From: Armatimonadota bacterium
Lineage (GTDB): Bacteria > Armatimonadota > Fimbriimonadia > Fimbriimonadales > Fimbriimonadaceae
Assembly (NCBI GenBank): GCA_016789105.1
Contig: JAEURN010000004.1
Location: 434,001-498,000, forward strand
Length of the DNA: 64,000 nucleotides
Direction: 5' to 3'
Below are positions 49,368-58,175 of this stretch, piece by piece (within the stretch, counting starts at the first letter, position 1; each line of letters opens with the position of its first letter). The notes under the pieces are model-generated. The model was not told where the DNA came from, made no database searches, and saw only the letters and a program-made list of their open reading frames with translations. Position numbers and translations under genes: made by a program.

Positions 49368-49535
49368 GGCTAAAACCTCGGCGCAATGAGGCGGCCCTCT
49401 ATTATGTCCGGTCTGGGACGGCAGTTCCAAGCCCGATGGGACCGCATTTCAGAATATCGTCTCAAGTCCCTTGCTTGGGCTTATGCTTCGGGCATCGGTG
49501 ACCGAAACTCTTAGTTGGCAGTTGGGATTGTCGGA

Positions 49536-50618
49536 ATGGAGAAGAGCAAAGTCCTGATCATCGACGATACCTTCGTTGGGTATTCCTCGATTGAGGAGCA
49601 CTTGGTTTTGGAAGAGGTTGTCTGTACAACCGAGCCGGATCCCCGCCGGGGGCTCGAACACATCATTGCCGACATGCCCGACATCCTCATCATCGATGTG
49701 GCCTATGCCGGGATCGATGCTTGGTCGCTGATCGACACCGTCCGCCGGAACAAGCTGATTGAGGACTTGCCCGTCGTCATGGTCACCGGGGTCGCCGATG
49801 TCGAGATGCGGGTCAGGGCCTACGAAATGGGGGCCGACCATGTGGTGACCAAACCGTACAGCAATGCGGAGCTCACGGCCATTGTTCGGAGCATGTCCAA
49901 GCTCAACCGGTTCCGCAAACTCGCCGAACAACGAAACGAAATCCAAAAGTCGCTGATGGCGGTGCAGCAGGCTTACGACAAGACGATCCAGGGGTGGGTG
50001 AAGGCGCTAGACCTGCGGGACCATGAGACGGAAGGCCACTCCGTCCGGGTTGCCCAGATGACCGTCCACTTGGCCCGAGCGTTTGAAACCCCGGCAAGCG
50101 ACATGCAACACATTTGGCGCGGGGCCTTGCTCCACGATATCGGCAAGCTGGCCATCCCCGACGCGATCTTGCGGAAACGGGGCCCGCTGACCAGCGAGGA
50201 GCGACGCATCATGGAAAAGCATCCGCTACACGCCCACGAGATGCTCTACCCGGTCGAATACCTCCGGGACTCCCTGCCGATCCCGGTTTACCACCACGAA
50301 AAGTTTGATGGCACGGGTTACCCGTTCAAGATCAAGGGCGAGAGCATCCCCTTGGTGGCCCGGATGTTCTCGGTTGTGGACGTGTGGGATGCGCTGAGCT
50401 TCAACCGGCCGTACCGGGAGGCTTACCCGCAAGACAAAGTCCGCGGCATTTTGGCGGAAGGCTCGGGGAGCCATTTCGATCCCGATTGCGTGGGGCTCTA
50501 TTTGGAATTGCTAGATTATTTCGACCAAAATGTCCCTTCGATTTCAAAGATTTGGAATGGGGCAGAAGGCACGGCGCCGATGCGGCCTCCAGAAGAAGCA
50601 GAGAAGCCCGCAGCCTAA
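49536..50618 (+). CDS. Response regulator with HD-GYP domain (c-di-GMP phosphodiesterase)
   Basis: 360 aa from ATG 49536 (an upstream TTG is possible). REC domain residues ~5-120 with acidic pocket VLIIDDT, phospho-acceptor Asp about 54 (ILIIDVAYAG) and KPYSNAEL Lys. A coiled linker leads to an HD-GYP domain with VKALDLRDHETEGHSVRVAQ, GALLHDIGKLAIPD, YHHEKFDGTGYPFKIKG and RMFSVVDVWDALS: all metal and GYP residues are present, so it should hydrolyse c-di-GMP. No cognate kinase adjacent. Its stop codon sits in the loop of a terminator-like palindrome. Confidence 0.94.
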   Translation: MEKSKVLIIDDTFVGYSSIEEHLVLEEVVCTTEPDPRRGLEHIIADMPDILIIDVAYAGIDAWSLIDTVRRNKLIEDLPVVMVTGVADVEMRVRAYEMGADHVVTKPYSNAELTAIVRSMSKLNRFRKLAEQRNEIQKSLMAVQQAYDKTIQGWVKALDLRDHETEGHSVRVAQMTVHLARAFETPASDMQHIWRGALLHDIGKLAIPDAILRKRGPLTSEERRIMEKHPLHAHEMLYPVEYLRDSLPIPVYHHEKFDGTGYPFKIKGESIPLVARMFSVVDVWDALSFNRPYREAYPQDKVRGILAEGSGSHFDPDCVGLYLELLDYFDQNVPSISKIWNGAEGTAPMRPPEEAEKPAA

Positions 50619-50632
50619 GCTGCGGGCTTCTC
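50601..50632. terminator. Bidirectional terminator-like palindrome containing a stop codon
   Basis: GAGAAGCCCGCAGC / GCTGCGGGCTTCTC, a perfect 14-bp stem; the 4-nt loop CTAA contains the TAA stop of the HD-GYP gene. It separates two convergent genes. T-rich on the minus-strand side only. Confidence 0.75.
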
Positions 50633-50652
50633 CAATTGATCCCTTAACGCAA

Positions 50653-51336
50653 TTACTTGCGCTTGCGGCGCAGAGCCGCAGCAGCGCCCAGGCCGAGGAT
50701 GGCCATGGTTGCCGGTTCGGGCACCGCGTCGGTGTAGGAGGCTTTGTCGATTCCGATGTAGTCGGAGTTGGCGCCGGAGGGGCCGCCATTTTCGACGAAG
50801 TAGCGGAAGGCCAAGCGGCCGGTGGTTGCCGAGCCGAGCCCGCTAATGTTGACCGTGAATTGGGTCCAGTTATTGGGATAGCCTGCCGTGGTGTAGGTCG
50901 GGTTGATGTCGAGCAACAAGGTGGTGAAGTCACCGAGGTCGGTGGGGAGAACGCCCGTGTTGCTGCTGGCACCGTTGGTGCTCATGCGGACTTGGAGCCG
51001 GTCCGGGAACGCCGGGCTGCTGACGGTTCGGGTGTAGAACGAGAAGGTCGCGCCGTTGTCGAGCGTGACGGTCGGCGTGACGAGCCAGTTGCTAATAGTG
51101 TTGGCACCGGTCGTGTTGTTGAAGTTGGTGCCAATGTAGCCGGCCGGAGCGCCCGAGAAAGCGTTGAAGACCGTAGTGTTGCCCTGGAACCAGTTGGTGG
51201 TGCCGAGGGGGGTGGATTGGTTGGATTGAACCCATCCGCTACCCGGGAGGGTGGTGATGTCTTCAAACTCTTCGGTAAATGATGCAAACGCGCTCGCGCT
51301 GACTGCCGCGAGGGCGAGGAGGAGGACTCTTTTCAT
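50653..51336 (-). CDS. PEP-CTERM sorting-domain secreted protein
   Basis: 227 aa. Signal peptide VLLLALAAVSASAFA, then a jelly-roll-like domain with FEDITTLPGSGW, NWFQGNTTVFNAFSGAPAGYIGTNF, WLVTPTVTLDNGATFSFYTRT and LAFRYFVENGGPSG (the choice-of-anchor-J style). The C-terminus is VPEPATMAILGLGAAAALRRKRK in parts: PEP motif, membrane helix and basic tail, i.e. a PEP-CTERM substrate for exosortase. Such proteins are tied to exopolysaccharide or surface layers. Exosortase itself is not in the window. Confidence 0.9.
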   Translation of the reverse strand: MKRVLLLALAAVSASAFASFTEEFEDITTLPGSGWVQSNQSTPLGTTNWFQGNTTVFNAFSGAPAGYIGTNFNNTTGANTISNWLVTPTVTLDNGATFSFYTRTVSSPAFPDRLQVRMSTNGASSNTGVLPTDLGDFTTLLLDINPTYTTAGYPNNWTQFTVNISGLGSATTGRLAFRYFVENGGPSGANSDYIGIDKASYTDAVPEPATMAILGLGAAAALRRKRK

Positions 51337-51525
51337 TTTTTGTTTTCTCTCTTTCGCAAGATTAGGAGAGCCGGTTCCAGACGAACCAGTGCAATCTCTT
51401 CATTAGGAGTCTGACAGAAAAATCCGGCGAAAGTTGACTTTCCCGGCAACAATCAGGGTAAAGGCTAGTATTTTTGCGGGTTGGGGTTCTGTTTTGGCGT
51501 CCTGAACCTGAAAACGGCCCGTGGA

Positions 51526-51531
51526 TATACT
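51526..51531 (+). promoter_or_regulatory. -10-like hexamer upstream of ppdK
   Basis: TATACT in GGATATACTCGGGGC, 75 bp before the ATG at 51607. The same GTATACTCGG-like context occurs upstream of the ABC operon at 27881. Confidence 0.35.
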
Positions 51532-51606
51532 CGGGGCGCAATCCCCACCGTTTTGTCAGCGGCGCCAGGGCGGGTGGGCATTCCAGTTTACAAACAGGAA
51601 CCACCC

Positions 51607-54303
51607 ATGAGCGACAAGCGAGTTTATCTGTTCCGAGAAGGGAACCAATCGATGCGCGACCTGCTTGGCGGCAAAGGCGCCAACCTCGCCGAAATGACCA
51701 ATATCGGCCTACCGGTCCCCCCGGGATTCACCATCACCACCGAGGTTTGCGGCGAATATTACGCCAACGGTCGCCAGTTGCCCGCCGCCCTCAAAGGCGA
51801 ATTGGAAAGCGCGGTTAGGGATGTCGAATCCCAAATGGGTCGGACTTTCGGCGGATCCAGCAAGCCGTTGCTGGTTTCTGTCCGTTCTGGCTCCAAATTC
51901 TCCATGCCGGGGATGATGGACACGGTTTTGAATCTGGGTTTGAATGAGACGACCGTCCAGGCGATGATCGCGGAAACCGGCAACCCCCGCTTTGTCTACG
52001 ACAGTTATCGCCGGCTCATCATGATGCTCAGCGACGTCGCGTTCGGGCTGAGCAAACACCACTTTGATAACGAGATTTTTTCGGCATACAAGAAAAAGGT
52101 GGGGGCTAAGGGCGACCTCGACTTGACGGCGGACCAACTGAAAGAGGTTTGCGATGAATTTTTGGCCTATGTCAAGGCCGAAACGGGCAAAGAGTTCCCG
52201 AGCGACCCGTGGGATCAGCTCATGGCCGGGATCGAGGCAGTTTTTGCAAGCTGGAACAACGACCGGGCCATTGTTTACCGCCGGACAGAAAAGATCCCCG
52301 ACGAGATTGGCACCGCCGTCAACATCCAATCGATGGTTTATGGCAATGCCGGCGAGGATTGCGGGACGGGGGTTGCCTTCACCCGCGACCCGAGCACGGG
52401 CGAAAACGAGCTATTCGGCGAATATTTGATGAATGCTCAAGGCGAAGACGTCGTGGCCGGCGTCCGCACCCCGGTGCCCATCAGCGAGCTGGAAAGGCAA
52501 AACCCGGAAGTGTTCAAGCACTTCACCGACACCTGCGCGATCTTGGAAAAGCACTACAAGGACATGCAGGATCTGGAATTCACCATCGAGCATGGCAAGT
52601 TGTTCATGCTCCAGTGCCGCAATGGGAAGCGAACCGGCCCGGCGGCCGTCCGGATTGCGGTTGAAATGGTTCACGAAGGGCTGATCACCCGCGAAGAGGC
52701 GATCCAGCGGGTCACCGGTTCCCACTTGGACCAGTTGCTCCACCCGCGAATCGATCCTTCGGCCCTGGAAAATGCGACCGAATTGGCAAAAGGGCTGCCG
52801 GCTTCGCCGGGGGCTGCCGTCGGCAAAGTGGTTTTCACCGCCGATAAGGCCGCCGAACTTGGGGTTCACGGCGGGGCTGGTCAAAAAGTGCTGCTCGTCC
52901 GCGAAGAAACCAACCCCGACGACGTCCACGGCATGCTGGCGTCACAAGGCGTTTTGACCGCGCGCGGCGGAAAAACCAGCCACGCCGCCGTTGTGGCCCG
53001 TGGGTTCGGGATTCCTTGTGTTGCCGGGGCCGAGGAGTTGCACATCGACGAGAAGGCGCATTTTTTCTCCGTTGGCGGCCACACGGTCAAGGAGGGAGAG
53101 ACGGTCACGATGGATGGGTCGAGCGGAAAGGTCTATCTGGGCGAGCTCCCGCTCATCGCCCCCGAAGTCAGCGGGTCATTTGGAGAGCTGATGGCCTGGG
53201 CGGACGAATTCCGCACCCTCAAGGTGCGAACCAACGCCGACAACCCGCGCGACGCCCAACAAGCGATCGAATTCGGGGCCGAAGGGATCGGGTTGTGCCG
53301 GACCGAACACATGTTCTTTGAAGCCGACCGGCTCCCCTTGGTCCAGGAGCTCATCCTGACCAAGGATCCAGCCATCCGGCAAGACATGTTGGACAAATTG
53401 CAAGTGGTTCAGCAGGGCGACTTTGAGGGGATTTTTGAAGCGATGGACGGCAAGCCGGTGACCATCCGCTTGATCGACCCGCCCTTGCACGAATTCCTCC
53501 CGAGCAAGGATCAGCTGATCCACGAAGTCTGCGACCTCGGCTACCGATCGATGACCAATTCCGAGCTCAAGCTGAAGTTGGAAGAAAAGCAGAAGCTGCT
53601 TCACGAAGTGGAGGCGATGAGCGAGGCCAACCCAATGATGGGTCTGCGCGGTGTGCGACTGTCCATCATCCTCCCCGGGATGGTGGTGATGCAAACGCGG
53701 GCGATTTTGCAAGCGGCGGCAACGGTTGCCAAACGAGGTGTGAAAGTGTTCCCAGAGATCATGATCCCGCTTGTTTCCACCGTCAACGAATTGCGAGTTG
53801 TGCAAGGGCTCTTGGAGACCGAGGCGAAGAAGATCGTGGCCGAGCAAGGGGTCGACATCCCATACATGTTCGGCACGATGATCGAAATCCCACGGGCCGC
53901 TCTGACCAGCGGCGAGATCGCCGAATACGCCCAGTTTTTCAGCTTTGGCACCAACGACCTGACGCAAATGACTTTTGGCTACAGCCGGGACGATGCGGAA
54001 GGAAAGTTTTTGCAACGGTATGTTGAGCAAAAGATCTTGCCGACCAATCCGTTTGAGTCGATTGACCAGACCGGGGTTGGCCGCCTGATGAAGCTCTCTG
54101 TGGAAGAGGGCCGCGGAGTCCGGCCCGGCTTGAAGTGCGGGATTTGCGGCGAGCACGGGGGAGACCCGGAATCGGTTCATTTCTGCCACGCCATCGGCCT
54201 GGATTACGTGAGTTGCTCCCCATTCCGCGTGCCGATCGCGCGCTTGGCCGCCGCCCAGGCCGCGGTGAAAGATCGCGTCAAGGTCGGCACGGCTGATAAG
54301 TGA
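51607..54303 (+). CDS. ppdK: Pyruvate, phosphate dikinase
   Basis: 898 aa from ATG 51607 (AGGAACC upstream); the frame is open earlier without homology. N-terminal ATP-grasp: RDLLGGKGANLAEMTNIGLPVPPGFT, LVSVRSGSKFSMPGMMDT, EIGTAVNIQSMVYGNAG; central phosphohistidine domain with LTARGGKTSHAAVVARGFGIPCV (His about 459); C-terminal TIM barrel with GLCRTEHMFF, PMMGLRGVRL, SFGTNDLTQMTFGYSRDD and GICGEHGGDPESVHFC (catalytic Cys). Interconverts pyruvate + ATP + Pi with PEP + AMP + PPi. Stand-alone with its own terminator. Confidence 0.98.
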   Translation: MSDKRVYLFREGNQSMRDLLGGKGANLAEMTNIGLPVPPGFTITTEVCGEYYANGRQLPAALKGELESAVRDVESQMGRTFGGSSKPLLVSVRSGSKFSMPGMMDTVLNLGLNETTVQAMIAETGNPRFVYDSYRRLIMMLSDVAFGLSKHHFDNEIFSAYKKKVGAKGDLDLTADQLKEVCDEFLAYVKAETGKEFPSDPWDQLMAGIEAVFASWNNDRAIVYRRTEKIPDEIGTAVNIQSMVYGNAGEDCGTGVAFTRDPSTGENELFGEYLMNAQGEDVVAGVRTPVPISELERQNPEVFKHFTDTCAILEKHYKDMQDLEFTIEHGKLFMLQCRNGKRTGPAAVRIAVEMVHEGLITREEAIQRVTGSHLDQLLHPRIDPSALENATELAKGLPASPGAAVGKVVFTADKAAELGVHGGAGQKVLLVREETNPDDVHGMLASQGVLTARGGKTSHAAVVARGFGIPCVAGAEELHIDEKAHFFSVGGHTVKEGETVTMDGSSGKVYLGELPLIAPEVSGSFGELMAWADEFRTLKVRTNADNPRDAQQAIEFGAEGIGLCRTEHMFFEADRLPLVQELILTKDPAIRQDMLDKLQVVQQGDFEGIFEAMDGKPVTIRLIDPPLHEFLPSKDQLIHEVCDLGYRSMTNSELKLKLEEKQKLLHEVEAMSEANPMMGLRGVRLSIILPGMVVMQTRAILQAAATVAKRGVKVFPEIMIPLVSTVNELRVVQGLLETEAKKIVAEQGVDIPYMFGTMIEIPRAALTSGEIAEYAQFFSFGTNDLTQMTFGYSRDDAEGKFLQRYVEQKILPTNPFESIDQTGVGRLMKLSVEEGRGVRPGLKCGICGEHGGDPESVHFCHAIGLDYVSCSPFRVPIARLAAAQAAVKDRVKVGTADK

Positions 54304-54323
54304 ACCGGGATCAAGAGCAGTAT

Positions 54324-54357
54324 TGGGGGGCGGTTTGGAACCGCCCCCCACTTGTTT
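54324..54357 (+). terminator. Rho-independent terminator of ppdK
   Basis: 12-bp stem TGGGGGGCGGTT / AACCGCCCCCCA, 3-nt loop, then CTTGTTT, 20 bp after the stop. Confidence 0.88.
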
Positions 54358-54377
54358 CGGCTGGCGCTTGCCGAATG

Positions 54378-54914
54378 TTAGTTGACGGCCTTTTGCCCGA
54401 ACTCTTTGAAGACGGGAAGATAGAAAGCCCAGTCGTCCCTTTCGATGGCGGACATGTATTTTTGTAAGCTGAGATAAGGCACGTAGTGCGGCTGTTTAGG
54501 GACTTTTTTGAGCTTCATGTTGGCCTGCTGCGGGGTTTTGTCTCCCTTTTTGAGGTTGCACCGGCGGCAGCAAGCCACCAGGTTGTCCCAGGTGTGGGGC
54601 CCACCCACCCACCGGGGGATGACGTGATCCAGGGTGAGGTCGCGGGTGGAGCCGCAATACTGGCACTCGTATTTGTCGCGGGCGAGGATGCTGTGCCGCG
54701 AAAGGCGCAACCGGGGGATGGGTCGGCGGACTTGGTAGCGCATGCGGACAACGGACGGCGTCGTGTGTTCGCCGCATGAAGTGAGGTAGGCGGCCCCGGT
54801 GTCTTCGATGACTTCGGCCTTGCCCAGGATGATGAGCGTGACGGCCCTTCGGAGGTTGCAAACGTTGAGCGGCTCGTAGTTGGCGTTGAGTAGCAAGACT
54901 TCGTGTTTCGGCAT
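54378..54914 (-). CDS. HNH endonuclease
   Basis: 178 aa. N-terminal segment HEVLLLNANYEPLNVCNLRRAVTLIILGKAEVIE is typical of a widespread chromosomal HNH family; the nuclease site is YECQYCGSTRDLTLDHVIPR (first CxxC, then DH) with VGGPHTWDNLVACCRRCNLKKGD (Asn, second CxxC, final His position as Lys/Asp-rich). Basic C-terminal tail. In this family the biological substrate is not known; it is usually found alone and is not linked to mobile elements. It is preceded by a long untranslated leader with its own terminator (54950-54983). Confidence 0.93.
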   Translation of the reverse strand: MPKHEVLLLNANYEPLNVCNLRRAVTLIILGKAEVIEDTGAAYLTSCGEHTTPSVVRMRYQVRRPIPRLRLSRHSILARDKYECQYCGSTRDLTLDHVIPRWVGGPHTWDNLVACCRRCNLKKGDKTPQQANMKLKKVPKQPHYVPYLSLQKYMSAIERDDWAFYLPVFKEFGQKAVN

Positions 54915-54949
54915 GGGTCACATCACCTGGTTGATTGCGCTTGGCGTAC

Positions 54950-54983
54950 AAAAAAGCCCGCGCCTGTTGGGACAAGCGCGGGC
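54950..54983 (-). terminator. Terminator between the HNH gene and an upstream leader/small RNA
   Basis: On the minus strand GCCCGCGC stem (54956-54963 with 54976-54983, 12-nt loop) followed by TTTTTT. It lies 36 bp upstream of the HNH start and therefore either ends a separate small RNA or acts as an attenuator for the HNH gene. Confidence 0.88.
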
Positions 54984-55115
54984 CGGATGGTCTCCGACGG
55001 CCGGGCGTATCAGGGTGTCGAAGCATATGGGTGGGCACCCACAGTGGCGTACCAGATAGCTGCCGCAGAGTTGCATGTCTCTGCTTTTCATACGGACGGC
55101 GGATAAGATTTGCCG
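54984..55115 (-). ncRNA. Candidate small RNA or regulatory leader upstream of HNH gene
   Basis: About 130 nt on the minus strand with several potential stems (CAGAG-ACATGCAA-CTCTG; GGGTG ... CACCC; GGCCG ... CGGCC) ending in the terminator at 54950-54983. No open reading frame of note. A TTGCCA element at 55148-55143 with TAAAAA at 55127-55122 (15-bp spacing) could be the promoter. It does not match SRP RNA, RNase P RNA or tmRNA motifs that I can recognise; 6S RNA or a metabolite-sensing leader are possible. Confidence 0.4.
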
Positions 55116-55197
55116 CTCGAATTTTTATTGTCTTAACAGACTTGGCAACGAATCCTCCACTTGACCTGAAAAAAACTGGCGGGCCGGCCTCGTCCGG

Positions 55198-55203
55198 TAG
55201 AAT
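55198..55203 (+). promoter_or_regulatory. -10-like hexamer upstream of murA
   Basis: TAGAAT in GGTAGAATGGACAGG, the same GGTAGAAT context as at 23385-23392; 66 bp before the chosen murA start. Confidence 0.45.
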
Positions 55204-55268
55204 GGACAGGTTGAGCCGGTGCGAATCCGGCTGCTTCGGAAAAGACCATGGATGGTGGAAACGGGGAA

Positions 55269-56558
55269 ATGAACGTATTGCGGATTGTCGGTGGCAGCCC
55301 ATTGAAGGGCAATGTCGATGTGGCGGGCAGCAAAAATGCCGCCTTGGCGATTTTGGCCTCGGTGCCGTTGGTCGATGGCCGGGTTGAGCTGACGAATGTG
55401 CCAGATATCAGCGACATTCGCATCAAGTTGGCGCTCCTCAATCAACTGGGGGTGGAATCGGTCTTCGAAGGTGACCGACTGACCCTCGATACGGCCGGGT
55501 TGAAGCAGGCCGAGCTCCCCGAAGAAGAAGTCCGCAAGATCCGAACTGGCTTTTACATGTTGGGACCGCTGACGATGCGGCTTGGCAAAGTGCAACTCCC
55601 CATGCCGGGTGGTTGCAAAATCGGGGCCCGCCCCGTCGATTTCCATCTCAAGGGCCTGCGGGCGCTGGGCGTCCAAATCGAAACGGTGGCTGGCACTTAT
55701 GTCTCCGAAGTCGAAGGTGTAGATGGGTGCGAAATCTACCTGGACGCCCCAAGCGCCGGGGCCACCCAACACCTGTTGGCAACGGCGACCTTGGTGCCAG
55801 GGAACACCGTGATCCAAAACGCTTCCGTGGAACCCGAAGTGGTGAGTTTGGCCACATTCCTCACCGCCGCCGGGGCAAAGATCGAGGGAGCAGGGACGAG
55901 CACGATCACTATCGCAGGTGTCGATCGGCTTGAAAGTTGCCGGTTCCGCATTCCGGCCGACCGCATGCAAGCCGGCACCTATCTGCTGGCGGGGGCCATC
56001 ACTGGCGGGGACGTGACCTGCCGGGGGATTTTGCCCGAAGAGCAGACGGCTTTGGTGAACAAGCTGCGCGAAGCTGGTTTCAATTCAGAAGAAGGGAACG
56101 ACTGGGTGCGGGTTTGGGCCGAAGGCCGGGGCCGGGGGATCCGGGTGAAGACCATGCCCTACCCGGGCTTCCCAACCGATATCCAGCAGCCGATGTCCGC
56201 CCTCTTGTGCCTTTGCGATGGGCCGAGTTCGATCGAAGAGACCATTTATGAAAGCCGAATCGGGCACGTCGACGAACTCCGGCGGATGGGGGCGAACATC
56301 CGGGTTGAGGGCCGTTCGACCTTGATTGACGGGGTTGAGAATTTGACGGGGGCGACCGTCGTTGCGAGCGACCTGCGGGCGGGTGCCGCCCTTTGCCTGG
56401 CGGCCTTTGCTGCCCAAGGCGAGACCGTCATCAAAAATGTCCACTATATCGACCGCGGCTACCAGAACCTCGAACGAAACTTCGCGCAACTGGGCGGCCA
56501 GATCGAACGTTTAGCAGAAGGGGAATGGCTGAAGGCGACTGGCTCGGTCAGTTCATAA
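55269..56558 (+). CDS. murA: UDP-N-acetylglucosamine 1-carboxyvinyltransferase MurA
   Basis: 429 aa from ATG 55269; an ATG seven codons earlier is possible, but MNVLRIVGG aligns with the usual start. GNVDVAGSKNAALAIL, LPMPGGCKIGARPVDFHLKGL with the phosphoenolpyruvate-reactive Cys at residue 116, the SAGATQHLLATATLVPGNTVI segment and PYPGFPTDIQQPM are MurA hallmarks. The active-site Cys is the fosfomycin-sensitive type. First committed step of peptidoglycan synthesis; followed by mreB after 19 bp, a sensible cell-wall operon. Confidence 0.97.
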   Translation: MNVLRIVGGSPLKGNVDVAGSKNAALAILASVPLVDGRVELTNVPDISDIRIKLALLNQLGVESVFEGDRLTLDTAGLKQAELPEEEVRKIRTGFYMLGPLTMRLGKVQLPMPGGCKIGARPVDFHLKGLRALGVQIETVAGTYVSEVEGVDGCEIYLDAPSAGATQHLLATATLVPGNTVIQNASVEPEVVSLATFLTAAGAKIEGAGTSTITIAGVDRLESCRFRIPADRMQAGTYLLAGAITGGDVTCRGILPEEQTALVNKLREAGFNSEEGNDWVRVWAEGRGRGIRVKTMPYPGFPTDIQQPMSALLCLCDGPSSIEETIYESRIGHVDELRRMGANIRVEGRSTLIDGVENLTGATVVASDLRAGAALCLAAFAAQGETVIKNVHYIDRGYQNLERNFAQLGGQIERLAEGEWLKATGSVSS

Positions 56559-56577
56559 TGATCCAGGCAGAACCATC

Positions 56578-57591
56578 TTGAGACTCGTCCCACAAATCGG
56601 AATCGACCTCGGCACGGCCAATCTTTTGGTATTCCGGCGCGGAAAGGGCATCGTGTTGAACGAACCGACGGTTGTCGCCATCAACAGCAAGACCAAAAGG
56701 GTCTTGGCCGTCGGCAACGACGCCCGCGAGATGCTGGGCCGGACCCCCGGCAACATCACCGCCATCCGGCCGATGAGGGACGGTGTCATCGCGGAATACA
56801 CCGTCACCGAAAAGATGTTGGAATACATCCGCAAAAAGACGGTTCCCGGCCCGGGGTTCGTCAAGCCGGTGGCCCTAATCTGCGTCCCCAGCGGCGTGAC
56901 CAATGTAGAACGCCGGGCCGTGCTCAAGGCCGCCCAGGCCGCTGGGTTTTCCCGGGCCAGCACCATCGAAGAACCGATGGCGGCCGCGATCGGCGCCGGG
57001 CTCCCAATCGCCCAACCCGGCGGCAACATGGTGGTAGACATCGGAGGAGGGACAACCGATATTGCCGTCATCAGCCTGGGGGGGATCGTCCGGTCGGCCA
57101 GCCTCCGGGTCGGCGGCAACAAGATGGACGAGGCGATCATCCGCCACATCCGCAATGTCTACAACCTGGGCATCGGCGAACCCACGGCCGAGGAACTCAA
57201 AATCAGGATCGGCAGCGCGTTCCCCATGGATCCCGAACTCCAAATGGAAGTCCGCGGCCGGGACATGGTAGCCGGGCTCCCCAAGACTGTCGAAGTCAGC
57301 AGCGTTGAAATCCGGGAGGCGCTGAGCGAACCCGTGCGCGCGATCGCAGAAAAGCTTTGCCAAGTCCTGGAAGAAACCCCGCCGGAACTTTCGAGCGACG
57401 TCATCGAGCGCGGCATCGTCCTCACCGGAGGCGGCGCGTTGTTACGCGGCCTGAGCACGCTCTTGGAAAAAATGACCCAGATCCCCGTCCGTGTGGCGGA
57501 CAACGCTTTGGATTGCGTGGCCATTGGCACCGGCCGCGCGCTTGAACACATGGACGACATCGAACGGTCGGGGGCAGTCACACGGATATGA
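56578..57591 (+). CDS. mreB: Rod-shape-determining actin homologue MreB
   Basis: 337 aa from TTG. Actin fold: QIGIDLGTANLLVFRRGKGIVLNEPTVVA (phosphate 1), AVGNDAREMLGRTPGNI, PVALICVPSGVTNVERRAVLKAA, MVVDIGGGTTDIAVISLGG (phosphate 2), GIVLTGGGALLRGLSTLLE (adenosine). Organises lateral wall synthesis, consistent with murA directly upstream. mreC/mreD are not next; a small secreted protein follows with ATGA overlap. Confidence 0.97.
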   Translation: MRLVPQIGIDLGTANLLVFRRGKGIVLNEPTVVAINSKTKRVLAVGNDAREMLGRTPGNITAIRPMRDGVIAEYTVTEKMLEYIRKKTVPGPGFVKPVALICVPSGVTNVERRAVLKAAQAAGFSRASTIEEPMAAAIGAGLPIAQPGGNMVVDIGGGTTDIAVISLGGIVRSASLRVGGNKMDEAIIRHIRNVYNLGIGEPTAEELKIRIGSAFPMDPELQMEVRGRDMVAGLPKTVEVSSVEIREALSEPVRAIAEKLCQVLEETPPELSSDVIERGIVLTGGGALLRGLSTLLEKMTQIPVRVADNALDCVAIGTGRALEHMDDIERSGAVTRI

Positions 57592-58133
57592 GCCGGGCTG
57601 TAGCAGCCATTGGGCTCGCAATCCTGCTCGGTTGCCCGGTTTGCGCCCAACAAGGGCAAAAGCCGGCTCCCAAAGCCGTTCCGCCACGGCCCCAATCCGC
57701 CCAACCGCAGACGGCTTTGCGCTCAGATTTTGCGCTGGTTTTGAACGGGCTCGATTCGGCCGCCAGCAAGAAACTGGGAGTCCGGGCGACCCCCTATCAA
57801 GGCGGGGAGGGCAAGGTCACTCGGGATGAGGTGGTCGCCGAACTGGCCAAGCTATTTGCCAAGTACAAGCCAAAATTCCGGGTGACACCCCGGCCCGGCG
57901 ACGTCTACCCAGATGTTGTGGACAAGTTCAACGCGGATCCCAAGACACGGGAGACCCTGAAAATGTTTTCCAAGTGGCTGGTTGTGAGCCCGGTTGGGCC
58001 GCTTGTGGCCGGAAACAGCCCCGAAATCGGGGAAGAAGAGCTTGGCGACGCCCTTGGCTACTTCTTCACCCGGGTGATGATCTACTCTCACCAGCCAGAT
58101 CCGGCTTGGACACCTTCTTTGCAAGGCGGTTGA
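57588..58133 (+). CDS. Small secreted protein of unknown function, possibly SLH-like
   Basis: 181 aa. Signal peptide AVAAIGLAILLGCPVCAQ, then a Pro/Gln-rich linker and a helical domain with VTRDEVVAELAKLFAKYKPKF, GDVYPDVVDKFNADPKTRETL and GEEELGDALGYFFTRVM. The 'DVYPDV ... LGDALGYFF' pattern is loosely like an S-layer-homology domain, but too weak to claim. ATG overlaps the mreB stop. Probably envelope-located; role unknown. Confidence 0.7.
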   Translation: MSRAVAAIGLAILLGCPVCAQQGQKPAPKAVPPRPQSAQPQTALRSDFALVLNGLDSAASKKLGVRATPYQGGEGKVTRDEVVAELAKLFAKYKPKFRVTPRPGDVYPDVVDKFNADPKTRETLKMFSKWLVVSPVGPLVAGNSPEIGEEELGDALGYFFTRVMIYSHQPDPAWTPSLQGG

Positions 58134-58175
58134 ATCGGCTGGCGAAGTGGCTGCGATCCGCCGAAAATCTAGTCG

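Noticed and set aside
57588-58133. S-layer homology domain call for the small secreted protein
   Set aside because: Only a loose DVYPDV ... LGDALGYFF resemblance; the conserved SLH TRAE/W positions are not convincing.
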